The notes under the pieces were generated by a model, which was given only the letters and a program-made list of their open reading frames with translations, was not told where the DNA came from and did not search any database. The position numbers and the translations under genes were made by a program. 64,000 bases of DNA, from contig NC_092091.1 of NCBI RefSeq assembly GCF_045679555.1, positions 12,115,918-12,179,917 of the forward strand, read 5' to 3'. The stretch is from Salvelinus alpinus (taxonomy: Eukaryota > Chordata > Actinopteri > Salmoniformes > Salmonidae). How positions within the stretch are numbered: the first letter of the stretch is position 1; every line of letters begins with the position of its first letter. Positions 1-11,145 of the stretch are shown piece by piece.

Positions 1-626
1 CTGGGGAGACATTTCAGTAGGTTTTGTTGTACATGGTTAACATCCACTCAGAACATATTCCCTTCATCCATGTTCATTGAAGAACAAGGAACAGTCATCA
101 AAGGTGGAAGAAAATGAGCAAAGTCATTTCTAGCCTCCAGATTCATGCTCTGAACGGAAATATCTTGAATCATCATCATGGATAGCGAGACCTTCCACTT
201 TAGACACACATTTCTCAAGTACAGAACTATAGAAATGATCCCTGAAAGTATAGTCATAGTGTAGAAGTTGTTGTGATCAAGGTGGAGCATCTTGACAAGA
301 GCATTTGCACCACCGGTTTGTGTTGCATTCTCAGCATCAACAGTTGTTGCAATCAAATTATGTTAATTATGGAGAATTGCGAGCTTCCACAAATGAGAAA
401 TATGGTCAACGATGCTGGTTGCCAACAGGTAAAATATGACCTAATGTTGGTGGACAGCCATCCATATTTCAAAGCTGGTTATTTTGTGGAATTCTACCCC
501 CTTTTAAACATTGTGTGTTTTAGCTATAGACGTAGGGATTGTACCATCAGGTTTGTCTTTGTCTTCCGCATCCAGTGGTACAAAGAGTTGGTCTGTGTGA
601 TTAACGGGGGCTGAGATAGAGCTGTG

Positions 627-639
627 TTCGTGAGACGAA
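627..639. other. Short inverted repeat TTCGT-GAG-ACGAA (one per unit, shown for unit 1)
   Basis: Five-base arms around a 3-base centre, just left of the GC-rich patch (GGATCCCGAAGGGGCCC). It is intact in A units but broken in several B units (TTTGTGAGACGAA) and in C, D, E and F units (TTCGTGAGACAAA), so it is not conserved across the array. Confidence 0.4.
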
Positions 640-828
640 GACGGATCCCGAAGGGGCCCAGGCCAGGTCTTTGTTTTACAGAAACATCTGTAGAAACAGA
701 ATGGTTTGAATTACAAATTACTAAAACCTATCTATGAAAAGCTGAGACTCTATCGAACATGCACATGTAACATGTTTTGCTCTATGACACTCACAAGCTA
801 CACAAGAGTTGTTAGAAGGTACAGGGTA

Positions 829-842
829 CTTCTACGTAGAAG
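829..842. other. 14-bp perfect palindrome CTTCTACGTAGAAG (one per unit, shown for unit 1)
   Basis: CTTCTACGTAGAAG is its own reverse complement. It recurs in nearly every A, A2 and B unit at the same offset, about 829. E-type 3' parts carry CTTCGACGTAGAAG, which breaks the central pairing, and F units carry CTTCTACGTAGAATA, which keeps 12 bp. It could bind a dimeric protein or be a chance feature fixed by amplification. Confidence 0.6.
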
Positions 843-1005
843 ATCAAAGGAAGGTCAAAGGTTGTCCTGAAAGGAAAATGGTAAAACACCTCATTGTGAA
901 GCTAAATTTCAGGGCTGGACATGGAGATAAATGAAAGTCAGAAAACTAAAAAGAAGATTTATGCTGGGGTCTCAGGACTGATTCTATAGGATTTATTTTA
1001 TTTAC

Positions 1006-1011
1006 AATAAA
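1006..1011 (+). promoter_or_regulatory. Poly(A)-signal-like AATAAA at the end of the unit (shown for unit 1)
   Basis: A, A2 and B units end with TTTACAATAAAAA, containing the canonical AATAAA hexamer on the + strand. E-type endings (ATTAACGATAAGAA) and F endings (ATTACCGATAAGAA) lack it. In an AT-rich stretch this could be chance; there is no downstream evidence of a transcript. Confidence 0.25.
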
Positions 1012-4000
1012 AATTGGGGAGACATTTCAGTAGGTTTTGTTGTACATGGTTAACATCCACTCAGAACATATTCCCTTCATCCATGTTCATTGAAGAACAA
1101 GGAACAGTCATCAAAGGTGGAAGAAAATGAGCAAAGTCATTTCTAGCCTCCAGATTCATGCTCTGAACGGAAATATCTTGAATCATCATCATGGATAGCG
1201 AGACCTTCCACTTTAGACACACATTTCTCAAGTACAGAACTATAGAAATGATCCCTGAAAGTATAGTCTTGATGTAGAAGTTGTTGTGATCAAGGTGGAG
1301 CATCTTGACAAGTGCATTTGCACCACCGGTTTGTGTTGCATTCTCAGCATCAACAGTTGTTGCAATCAAATTATGTTAATTATGGAGAATTGTGAGCTTC
1401 CACAAATGAAAAATATGGTCAACGATGCTGGTTGCCAACAGGTAAAATATGACCTAATGTTGGTGGACAGCTATCCATATTTCAAAGCTGGTTATTTTGT
1501 GGAATTCTACCCCCTTTTAAACATTGTGTGTTTTAGCTATAGACGTATGGGTTGTACCATCAGATTTGTCTTTGTCTTCCTCATCCAGTGGTACCAAGAG
1601 TTGGTCTGTGTGATTAACGGGGGCTGAGATAGAGCTGTGTTTGTGAGACGAAGACGGATCCCGAAGGGGCCCAGGCCGGGTCTTTGTTTTACAGAAACAT
1701 CTGTAGAAACAGAATGGTTTGAATTACAAATTACTAAAACCTATCTATGAAAAGCTGAGACTCTATCGAACATGCACATGTAACATGTTTTGCTCTATGA
1801 CACTCACAAGCTACACAAGAGTTGTTAGAAGGTACAGGGTTCTTCTACGTAGAAGATCAAAGGAAGGTCAAAGGTTGTCCTGAAAGGAAAATGGTAAAAC
1901 ACCTCATTGTGAAGCTAAATTTCAGGGCTGGACATGGAGATAAATGAAAGTCAGAAAACTAAAAAGAAGATTTATGCTGGGGTCTCAGGACTGATTCTAT
2001 AGGATTTATTTTATTTACAATAAAAACTGGGGAGACATTTCAGTAGGTTTTGTTGTACATGGTTAACATCCACTCAGAACATATTCCCTTCATCCATGTT
2101 CATTGAAGAACAAGGAACAGTCATCAAAGGTGGAAGAAAATGAGCAAAGTCATTTCTAGCCTCCAGATTCATGCTCTGAACGGAAATATCTTGAATCATC
2201 ATCATGGATAGCGAGACCTTCCACTTTAGACACACATTTCTCAAGTACAGAACTATAGACATGATCCCTGAAAGTATAGTCTTGGTGTAGAAGTTGTTGT
2301 GATCAAGGTGGAGCATCTTGACAAGAGCATTTGCACCACCGGTTTGTGTTGCATTCTCAGCATCAACAGTTGTTGCAATCAAATTATGTTAATTATGGAG
2401 AATTGCGAGCTTCCACAAATGAGAAATATGGTCAACGATGCTGGTTGCCAACAGGTAAAATATGACCTAATGTTGGTGGACAGCCATCCATATTTCAAAG
2501 CTGGTTATTTTGTGGAATTCTACCCCCTTTTAAACATTGTGTGTTTTAGCTATAGACGTAGGGATTGTACCATCAGGTTTGTCTTTGTCTTCCGCATCCA
2601 GTGGTACAAAGAGTTGGTCTGTGTGATTAACGGGGGCTGAGATAGAGCTGTGTTCGTGAGACGAAGACGGATCCCGAAGGGGCCCAGGCCGGGTCTTTGT
2701 TTTACAGAAACATCTGTAGAAACAGAATGGTTTGAATTACAAATTACTAAAACCTATCTATGAAAAGCTGAGACTCTATCGAACATGCACATGTAACATG
2801 TTTTGCTCTATGACACTCACAAGCTACACAAGAGTTGTTAGAAGGTACAGGGTTCTTCTACGTAGAAGATCAAAGGAAGGTCAAAGGTTGTCCTGAAAGG
2901 AAAATGGTAAAACACCTCATTGTGAAGCTAAATTTCAGGGCTGGACATGGAGATAAATGAAAGTCAGAAAACTAAAAAGAAGATTTATGCTGGGGTCTCA
3001 GGACTGATTCTATAGGATTTATTTTATTTACAATAAAAACTGGGGAGACATTTCAGTAGGTTTTGTTGTACATGGTTAACATCCACTCAGAACATATTCC
3101 CTTCATCCATGTTCATTGAAGAACAAGGAACAGTCATCAAAGGTGGAAGAAAATGAGCAAAGTCATTTCTAGCCTCCAGATTCATGCTCTGAACGGAAAT
3201 ATCTTGAATCATCATCATGGATAGCGAGACCTTCCACTTTAGACACACATTTCTCAAGTACAGAACTATAGAAATGATCCCTGAAAGTATAGTCTTGGTG
3301 TAGAAGTTGTTGTGATCAAGGTGGAGCATCTTGACAAGAGCATTTGCACCACCGGTTTGTGTTGCATTCTCAGCATCAACAGTTGTTGCAATCAAATTAT
3401 GTTAATTATGGAGAATTGCGAGCTTCCACAAATGAGAAATATGGTCAACGATGCTGGTTGCCAACAGGTAAAATATGACCTAATGTTGGTGGACAGCCAT
3501 CCATATTTCAAAGCTGGTTATTTTGTGGAATTCTACCCCCTTTTAAACATTGTGTGTTTTAGCTATAGACGTAGGGATTGTACCATCAGGTTTGTCTTTG
3601 TCTTCCGCATCCAGTGGTACAAAGAGTTGGTCTGTGTGATTAACGGGGGCTGAGATAGAGCTGTGTTCGTGAGACGAAGACGGATCCCGAAGGGGCCCAG
3701 GCCGGGTCTTTGTTTTACAGAAACATCTGTAGAAACAGAATGGTTTGAATTACAAATTACTAAAACCTATCTATGAAAAGCTGAGACTCTATCGAACATG
3801 CACATGTAACATGTTTTGCTCTATGACACTCACAAGCTACACAAGAGTTGTTAGAAGGTACAGGGTTCTTCTACGTAGAAGATCAAAGGAAGGTCAAAGG
3901 TTGTCCTGAAAGGAAAATGGTAAAACACCTCATTGTGAAGCTAAATTTCAGGGCTGGACATGGAGATAAATGAAAGTCAGAAAACTAAAAAGAAGATTTA

Positions 4001-5065
4001 TGCTGGGGTCTCAGGACTGATTCTATAGGATTTATTTTATTTACAATAAAAATTGGGGAGACATTTCAGTAGGTTTTGTTGTACATGGTTAACATCCACT
4101 CAGAACATATTCCCTTCATCCATGTTCATTGAAGAACAAGGAACAGTCATCAAAGGTGGAAGAAAATGAGCAAAGTCATTTCTAGCCTCCAGATTCATGC
4201 TCTGAACGGAAATATCTTGAATCATCATCATGGATAGCGAGACCTTCCACTTTAGACACACATTTCTCAAGTACAGAACTATAGAAATGATCCCTGAAAG
4301 TATAGTCTTGATGTAGAAGTTGTTGTGATCAAGGTGGAGCATCTTGACAAGTGCATTTGCACCACCGGTTTGTGTTGCATTCTCAGCATCAACAGTTGTT
4401 GCAATCAAATTATGTTAATTATGGAGAATTGTGAGCTTCCACAAATGAGAAATATGGTCAACGATGCTGGTTGCCAACAGGTAAAATATGACCTAATGTT
4501 GGTGGACAGCTATCCATATTTCAAAGCTGGTTATTTTGTGGAATTCTACCCCCTTTTAAACATTGTGTGTTTTAGCTATAGACGTATGGGTTGTACCATC
4601 AGATTTGTCTTTGTCTTCCTCATCCAGTGGTACCAAGAGTTGGTCTGTGTGATTAACGGGGGCTGAGATAGAGCTGTGTTTGTGAGACGAAGACGGATCC
4701 CGAAGGGGCCCAGGCCGGGTCTTTGTTTTACAGAAACATCTGTAGAAACAGAATGGTTTGAATTACAAATTACTAAAACCTATCTATGAAAAGCTGAGAC
4801 TCTATCGAACATGCACATGTAACATGTTTTGCTCTATGACACTCACAAGCTACACAAGAGTTGTTAGAAGGTACAGGGTTCTTCTACGTAGAAGATCAAA
4901 GGAAGGTCAAAGGTTGTCCTGAAAGGAAAATGGTAAAACACCTCATTGTGAAGCTACATTTCAGGGCTGGACATGGAGATAAATGAAAGTCAGAAAACTA
5001 AAAAGAAGATTTATGCTGGGGTCTCAGGACTGATTCTATAGGATTTATTTTATTTACAATAAAAA

Positions 5066-6080
5066 CTGGGGAGACATTTCAGTAGGTTTTGTTGTACATG
5101 GTTAACATCCACTCAGAACATATTCCCATCATCCATGTTCATTGGAGAACAAGGAACAGTCATCAAAGGTGGAAGAAAAATGAGTAAAGTCATTTCTAGC
5201 CACCAGATTCATGCTCTGAACGGGAATATCTTGAATCATCATCATGGATTACGAGACCTTCCACTTTAGATACACATTTCTCAAGTACAGAACTATAGAA
5301 ATGATCCCTGAAAGTATAGTCTTGGTGTAGAAGTTGTTGTGATCAAGGTGGAGCATCTTGACAAGAGCATTTGCACTACCGGTTTGTGTTGCATTCTCAG
5401 CATCAACAGTTGTTGCAATCAAATTATTTTAATTATGGAGAATTGTGAGCTTCCACAAATGAGAAATATGGTCAACGATGCTGGTTGCCAACATGTAAAA
5501 TATGACCTAATGTTGGTGGACAGCTATCCATATTTCAAAGTCAGTTATTTTTGTGGAATTCTACCCCCTTTTAAACATTGTGTGTTTTAGCTATAGACGT
5601 ATGGGTTGTACCATCAGATTTGTCTTTGTCTTCCACATCCAGTGGTACCAAGAGTTTGTCTGTGTGATTAACGGGAGCTGAGTTAGAGCTGTGTTCGTGA
5701 GACATAGACGGATCCCGAAGGGGCCCAGGCCGGGTCTTTGTTTTACAGAAACATCTGTAGAAACAGAATGGTTTGAATTACAAATTACTAAAACCTATCT
5801 ATGAAAAGCTGAGACTCTATCGAACATGCACATGTAACATGTTTTGCTCTATGACACTCACAAGCTACACAAGAGTTGTTAGAAGGTACAGGGTTCTTCT
5901 ACGTAGAAGATCAAAGGAAGGTCAAAGGTTGTCCTGAAAGGAAAATGGTAAAACACCTCATTGTGAAGCTAAATTTCAGGGCTGGACATGGAGATAAATG
6001 AAAGTCAGAAAACTAAAAAGAAGATTTATGCTGGGGTCTCAGGACTGATTCTATAGGATTTATTTTATTTACAATAAAAA
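5066..6080. repeat. Unit 6: C-type variant
   Basis: This unit interrupts the A/B pattern. It carries CATCATCCATGTTCATTGG, AAAAATGAGTAAAG, CCACCAG and GATTACGAGACC in its first third, then AAAGTCAGTTATTTTTGTGG and CCACATCCAGTGG in the middle. It returns to the A/B consensus in the last third (from about 5700), so it is a mosaic. Close relatives in the window are unit 19 and, in its middle part, unit 60. Confidence 0.85.
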
Positions 6081-9000
6081 CTGGGGAGACATTTCAGTAG
6101 GTTTTGTTGTACATGGTTAACATCCACTCAGAACATATTCCCTTCATCCATGTTCATTGAAGAACAAGGAACAGTCATCAAAGGTGGAAGAAAATGAGCA
6201 AAGTCATTTCTAGCCTCCAGATTCATGCTCTGAACGGAAATATCTTGAATCATCATCATGGATAGCGAGACCTTCCACTTTAGACACACATTTCTCAAGT
6301 ACAGAACTATAGAAATGATCCCTGAAAGTATAGTCATAGTGTAGAAGTTGTTGTGATCAAGGTGGAGCATCTTGACAAGAGCATTTGCACCACCGGTTTG
6401 TGTTGCATTCTCAGCATCAACAGTTGTTGCAATCAAATTATGTTAATTATGGAGAATTGCGAGCTTCCACAAATGAGAAATATGGTCAACGATGCTGGTT
6501 GCCAACAGGTAAAATATGACCTAATGTTGGTGGACAGCCATCCATATTTCAAAGCTGGTTATTTTGTGGAATTCTACCCCCTTTTAAACATTGTGTGTTT
6601 TAGCTATAGACGTATGGGATTGTACCATCAGGTTTGTCTTTGTCTTCCGCATCCAGTGGTACAAAGAGTTGGTCTGTGTGATTAACGGGGGCTGAGATAG
6701 AGCTGTGTTCGTGAGACGAAGACGGATCCCGAAGGGGCCCAGGCCGGGTCTTTGTTTTACAGAAACATCTGTAGAAACAGAATGGTTTGAATTACAAATT
6801 ACTAAAACCTATCTATGAAAAGCTGAGACTCTATCGAACATGCACATGTAACATGTTTTGCTCTATGACACTCACAAGCTACACAAGAGTTGTTAGAAGG
6901 TACAGGGTACTTCTACGTAGAAGATCAAAGGAAGGTCAAAGGTTGTCCTGAAAGGAAAATGGTAAAACACCTCATTGTGAAGCTAAATTTCAGGGCTGGA
7001 CATGGAGATAAATGAAAGTCAGAAAACTAAAAAGAAGATTTATGCTGGGGTCTCAGGACTGATTCTATAGGATTTATTTTATTTACAATAAAAATTGGGG
7101 AGACATTTCAGTAGGTTTTGTTGTACATGGTTAACATCCACTCAGAACATATTCCCTTCATCCATGTTCATTGAAGAACAAGGAACAGTCATCAAAGGTG
7201 GAAGAAAATGAGCAAAGTCATTTCTAGCCTCCAGATTCATGCTCTGAACGGAAATATCTTGAATCATCATCATGGATAGCGAGACCTTCCACTTTAGACA
7301 CACATTTCTCAAGTACAGAACTATAGAAATGATCCCTGAAAGTATAGTCTTGATGTAGAAGTTGTTGTGATCAAGGTGGAGCATCTTGACAAGTGCATTT
7401 GCACCACCGGTTTGTGTTGCATTCTCAGCATCAACAGTTGTTGCAATCAAATTATGTTAATTATGGAGAATTGTGAGCTTCCACAAATGAGAAATATGGT
7501 CAACGATGCTGGTTGCCAACAGGTAAAATATGACCTAATGTTGGTGGACAGCTATCCATATTTCAAAGCTGGTTATTTTGTGGAATTCTACCCCCTTTTA
7601 AACATTGTGTGTTTTAGCTATAGACGTATGGGTTGTACCATCAGATTTGTCTTTGTCTTCCTCATCCAGTGGTACCAAGAGTTGGTCTGTGTGATTAACG
7701 GGGGCTGAGATAGAGCTGTGTTTGTGAGACGAAGACGGATCCCGAAGGGGCCCAGGCCGGGTCTTTGTTTTACAGAAACATCTGTAGAAACAGAATGGTT
7801 TGAATTACAAATTACTAAAACCTATCTATGAAAAGCTGAGACTCTATCGAACATGCACATGTAACATGTTTTGCTCTATGACACTCACAAGCTACACAAG
7901 AGTTGTTAGAAGGTACAGGGTTCTTCTACGTAGAAGATCAAAGGAAGGTCAAAGGTTGTCCTGAAAGGAAAATGGTAAAACACCTCATTGTGAAGCTAAA
8001 TTTCAGGGCTGGACATGGAGATAAATGAAAGTCAGAAAACTAAAAAGAAGATTTATGCTGGGGTCTCAGGACTGATTCTATAGGATTTATTTTATTTACA
8101 ATAAAAACTGGGGAGACATTTCAGTAGGTTTTGTTGTACATGGTTAACATCCACTCAGAACATATTCCCTTCATCCATGTTCATTGAAGAACAAGGAACA
8201 GTCATCAAAGGTGGAAGAAAATGAGCAAAGTCATTTCTAGCCTCCAGATTCATGCTCTGAACGGAAATATCTTGAATCATCATCATGGATAGCGAGACCT
8301 TCCACTTTAGACACACATTTCTCAAGTACAGAACTATAGAAATGATCCCTGAAAGTATAGTCTTGGTGTAGAAGTTGTTGTGATCAAGGTGGAGCATCTT
8401 GACAAGAGCATTTGCACCACCGGTTTGTGTTGCATTCTCAGCATCAACAGTTGTTGCAATCAAATTATGTTAATTATGGAGAATTGCGAGCTTCCACAAA
8501 TGAGAAATATGGTCAACGATGCTGGTTGCCAACAGGTAAAATATGACCTAATGTTGGTGGACAGCCATCCATATTTCAAAGCTGGTTATTTTGTGGAATT
8601 CTACCCCCTTTTAAACATTGTGTGTTTTAGCTATAGACGTAGGGATTGTACCATCAGGTTTGTCTTTGTCTTCCGCATCCAGTGGTACAAAGAGTTGGTC
8701 TGTGTGATTAACGGGGGCTGAGATAGAGCTGTGTTCGTGAGACGAAGACGGATCCCGAAGGGGCCCAGGCCAGGTCTTTGTTTTACAGAAACATCTGTAG
8801 AAACAGAATGGTTTGAATTACAAATTACTAAAACCTATCTATGAAAAGCTGAGACTCTATCGAACATGCACATGTAACATGTTTTGCTCTATGACACTCA
8901 CAAGCTACACAAGAGTTGTTAGAAGGTACAGGGTACTTCTACGTAGAAGATCAAAGGAAGGTCAAAGGTTGTCCTGAAAGGAAAATGGTAAAACACCTCA

Positions 9001-11145
9001 TTGTGAAGCTAAATTTCAGGGCTGGACATGGAGATAAATGAAAGTCAGAAAACTAAAAAGAAGATTTATGCTGGGGTCTCAGGACTGATTCTATAGGATT
9101 TATTTTATTTACAATAAAAATTGGGGAGACATTTCAGTAGGTTTTGTTGTACATGGTTAACATCCACTCAGAACATATTCCCTTCATCCATGTTCATTGA
9201 AGAACAAGGAACAGTCATCAAAGGTGGAAGAAAATGAGCAAAGTCATTTCTAGCCTCCAGATTCATGCTCTGAACGGAAATATCTTGAATCATCATCATG
9301 GATAGCGAGACCTTCCACTTTAGACACACATTTCTCAAGTACAGAACTATAGAAATGATCCCTGAAAGTATAGTCTTGGTGTAGAAGTTGTTGTGATCAA
9401 GGTGGAGCATCTTGACAAGTGCATTTGCACCACCGGTTTGTGTTGCATTCTCAGCATCAACAGTTGTTGCAATCAAATTATGTTAATTATGGAGAATTGT
9501 GAGCTTCCACAAATGAGAAATATGGTCAACGATGCTGGTTGCCAACAGGTAAAATATGACCTAATGTTGGTGGACAGCTATCCATATTTCAAAGCTGGTT
9601 ATTTTGTGGAATTCTACCCCCTTTTAAACATTGTGTGTTTTAGCTATAGACGTATGGGTTGTACCATCAGATTTGTCTTTGTCTTCCTCATCCAGTGGTA
9701 CCAAGAGTTGGTCTGTGTGATTAACGGGGGCTGAGATAGAGCTGTGTTCGTGAGACGAAGACGGATCCCGAAGGGGCCCAGGCCGGGTCTTTGTTTTACA
9801 GAAACATCTGTAGAAACAGAATGGTTTGAATTACAAATTACTAAAACCTATCTATGAAAAGCTGAGACTCTATCGAACATGCACATGTAACATGTTTTTC
9901 TCTATGACGCTCACAAGCTACACAAGAGTTGTTAGAAGGTACAGGGTTCTTCTACGTAGAAGATCAAAGGAAGGTCAAAGGTTGTCCTGAAAGGAAAATG
10001 GTAAAACACCTCATCGTGAAGCTAAATTTCAGGGCTGGACATGAGATAAATCAAAGTCAGAAAACTAAAAAGAAGATTTATGCTGGGGTCTCAGGACTGA
10101 TTCTATAGGATTTATTTTATTTACAATAAAAATTGGGGAGACATTTCAGTAGGTTTTGTTGTACATGGTTAACATCCACTCAGAACATATTCCCTTCATC
10201 CATGTTCATTGAAGAACAAGGAACAGTCATCAAAGGTGGAAGAAAATGAGCAAAGTCATTTCTAGCCTCCAGATTCATGCTCTGAACGGAAATATCTTGA
10301 ATCATCATCATGGATAGCGAGACCTTCCACTTTAGACACACATTTCTCAAGTACAGAACTATAGAAATGATCCCTGAAAGTATAGTCTTGATGTAGAAGT
10401 TGTTGTGATCAAGGTGGAGCATCTTGACAAGTGCATTTGCACCACCGGTTTGTGTTGCATTCTCAGCATCAACAGTTGTTGCAATCAAATTATGTTAATT
10501 ATGGAGAATTGTGAGCTTCCACAAATGAGAAATATGGTCAACGATGCTGGTTGCCAACAGGTAAAATATGACCTAATGTTGGTGGACAGCTATCCATATT
10601 TCAAAGCTGGTTATTTTGTGGAATTCTACCCCCTTTTAAACATTGTGTGTTTTAGCTATAGACGTATGGGTTGTACCATCAGATTTGTCTTTGTCTTCCT
10701 CATCCAGTGGTACCAAGAGTTGGTCTGTGTGATTAACGGGGGCTGAGATAGAGCTGTGTTTGTGAGACGAAGACGGATCCCGAAGGGGCCCAGGCCGGGT
10801 CTTTGTTTTACAGAAACATCTGTAGAAACAGAATGGTTTGAATTACAAATTACTAAAACCTATCTATGAAAAGCTGAGACTCTATCGAACATGCACATGT
10901 AACATGTTTTGCTCTATGACACTCACAAGCTACACAAGAGTTGTTAGAAGGTACAGGGTTCTTCTACGTAGAAGATCAAAGGAAGGTCAAAGGTTGTCCT
11001 GAAAGGAAAATGGTAAAACACCTCATTGTGAAGCTACATTTCAGGGCTGGACATGGAGATAAATGAAAGTCAGAAAACTAAAAAGAAGATTTATGCTGGG
11101 GTCTCAGGACTGATTCTATAGGATTTATTTTATTTACAATAAAAA
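6081..11145. repeat. Units 7-11: types A, B, A, B, B
   Basis: Unit 7 is an A unit (with unit 1's GTCATAGTGT mark) whose GACGTATGGGATTG segment near 6610 combines the A and B versions and adds one base. Unit 10 (from 9121) is B in its middle. Its last quarter reads TTTTTCTCTATGACGCTC and CATGAGATAAATCAAAG, the version typical of D/E units, so it is an A/B-to-D chimera and is 1,012 bp long. Units 10 and 11 form a B-B pair. Unit 11 ends with the AAGCTACATTTCAGG mark near 11033. Confidence 0.9.

Larger units (their letters stand above)
1..5065. repeat. Units 1-5: types A, B, A, A, B
   Basis: Units 1, 3 and 4 are type A; units 2 and 5 are type B. The A-A pair at units 3-4 breaks strict alternation. 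Unit 1 has the variant GTCATAGTGT near 274 minus a few bases, shared only with unit 7. Unit 3 has ACTATAGACATGATCC near 2255, shared with unit 18 (near 17450). Unit 5 ends with AAGCTACATTTCAGG near 4955, a mark that returns in units 11 and 13, each time just before a C-like unit start. The period is exactly 1,013 bp for all four spacings between units 1 and 5. Confidence 0.93.

Noticed and set aside
48-356. Minus-strand open frame of about 102 codons repeated in most units as a gene family
   Set aside because: It begins at TTG rather than ATG and overlaps another open frame in antisense. It resembles no family I know. Unit-to-unit differences are mainly amino-acid changing (for example Thr/Ile, Val/Phe, Glu/Val), and a 1-base indel rewrites the C-terminus in units such as 12, 14 and 48-59.
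273-614. Plus-strand open frame of about 113 codons as a gene
   Set aside because: It starts at GTG, varies freely at non-synonymous positions, is cut short in units 6 and 19, and is displaced in E units. There is no recognisable domain.
620-650. CENP-B box near TTCGTGAGACGAAGACGG
   Set aside because: The TTCG is present, but the spacing to a CGGG core does not fit the usual NTTCGNNNNANNCGGGN pattern on either strand.
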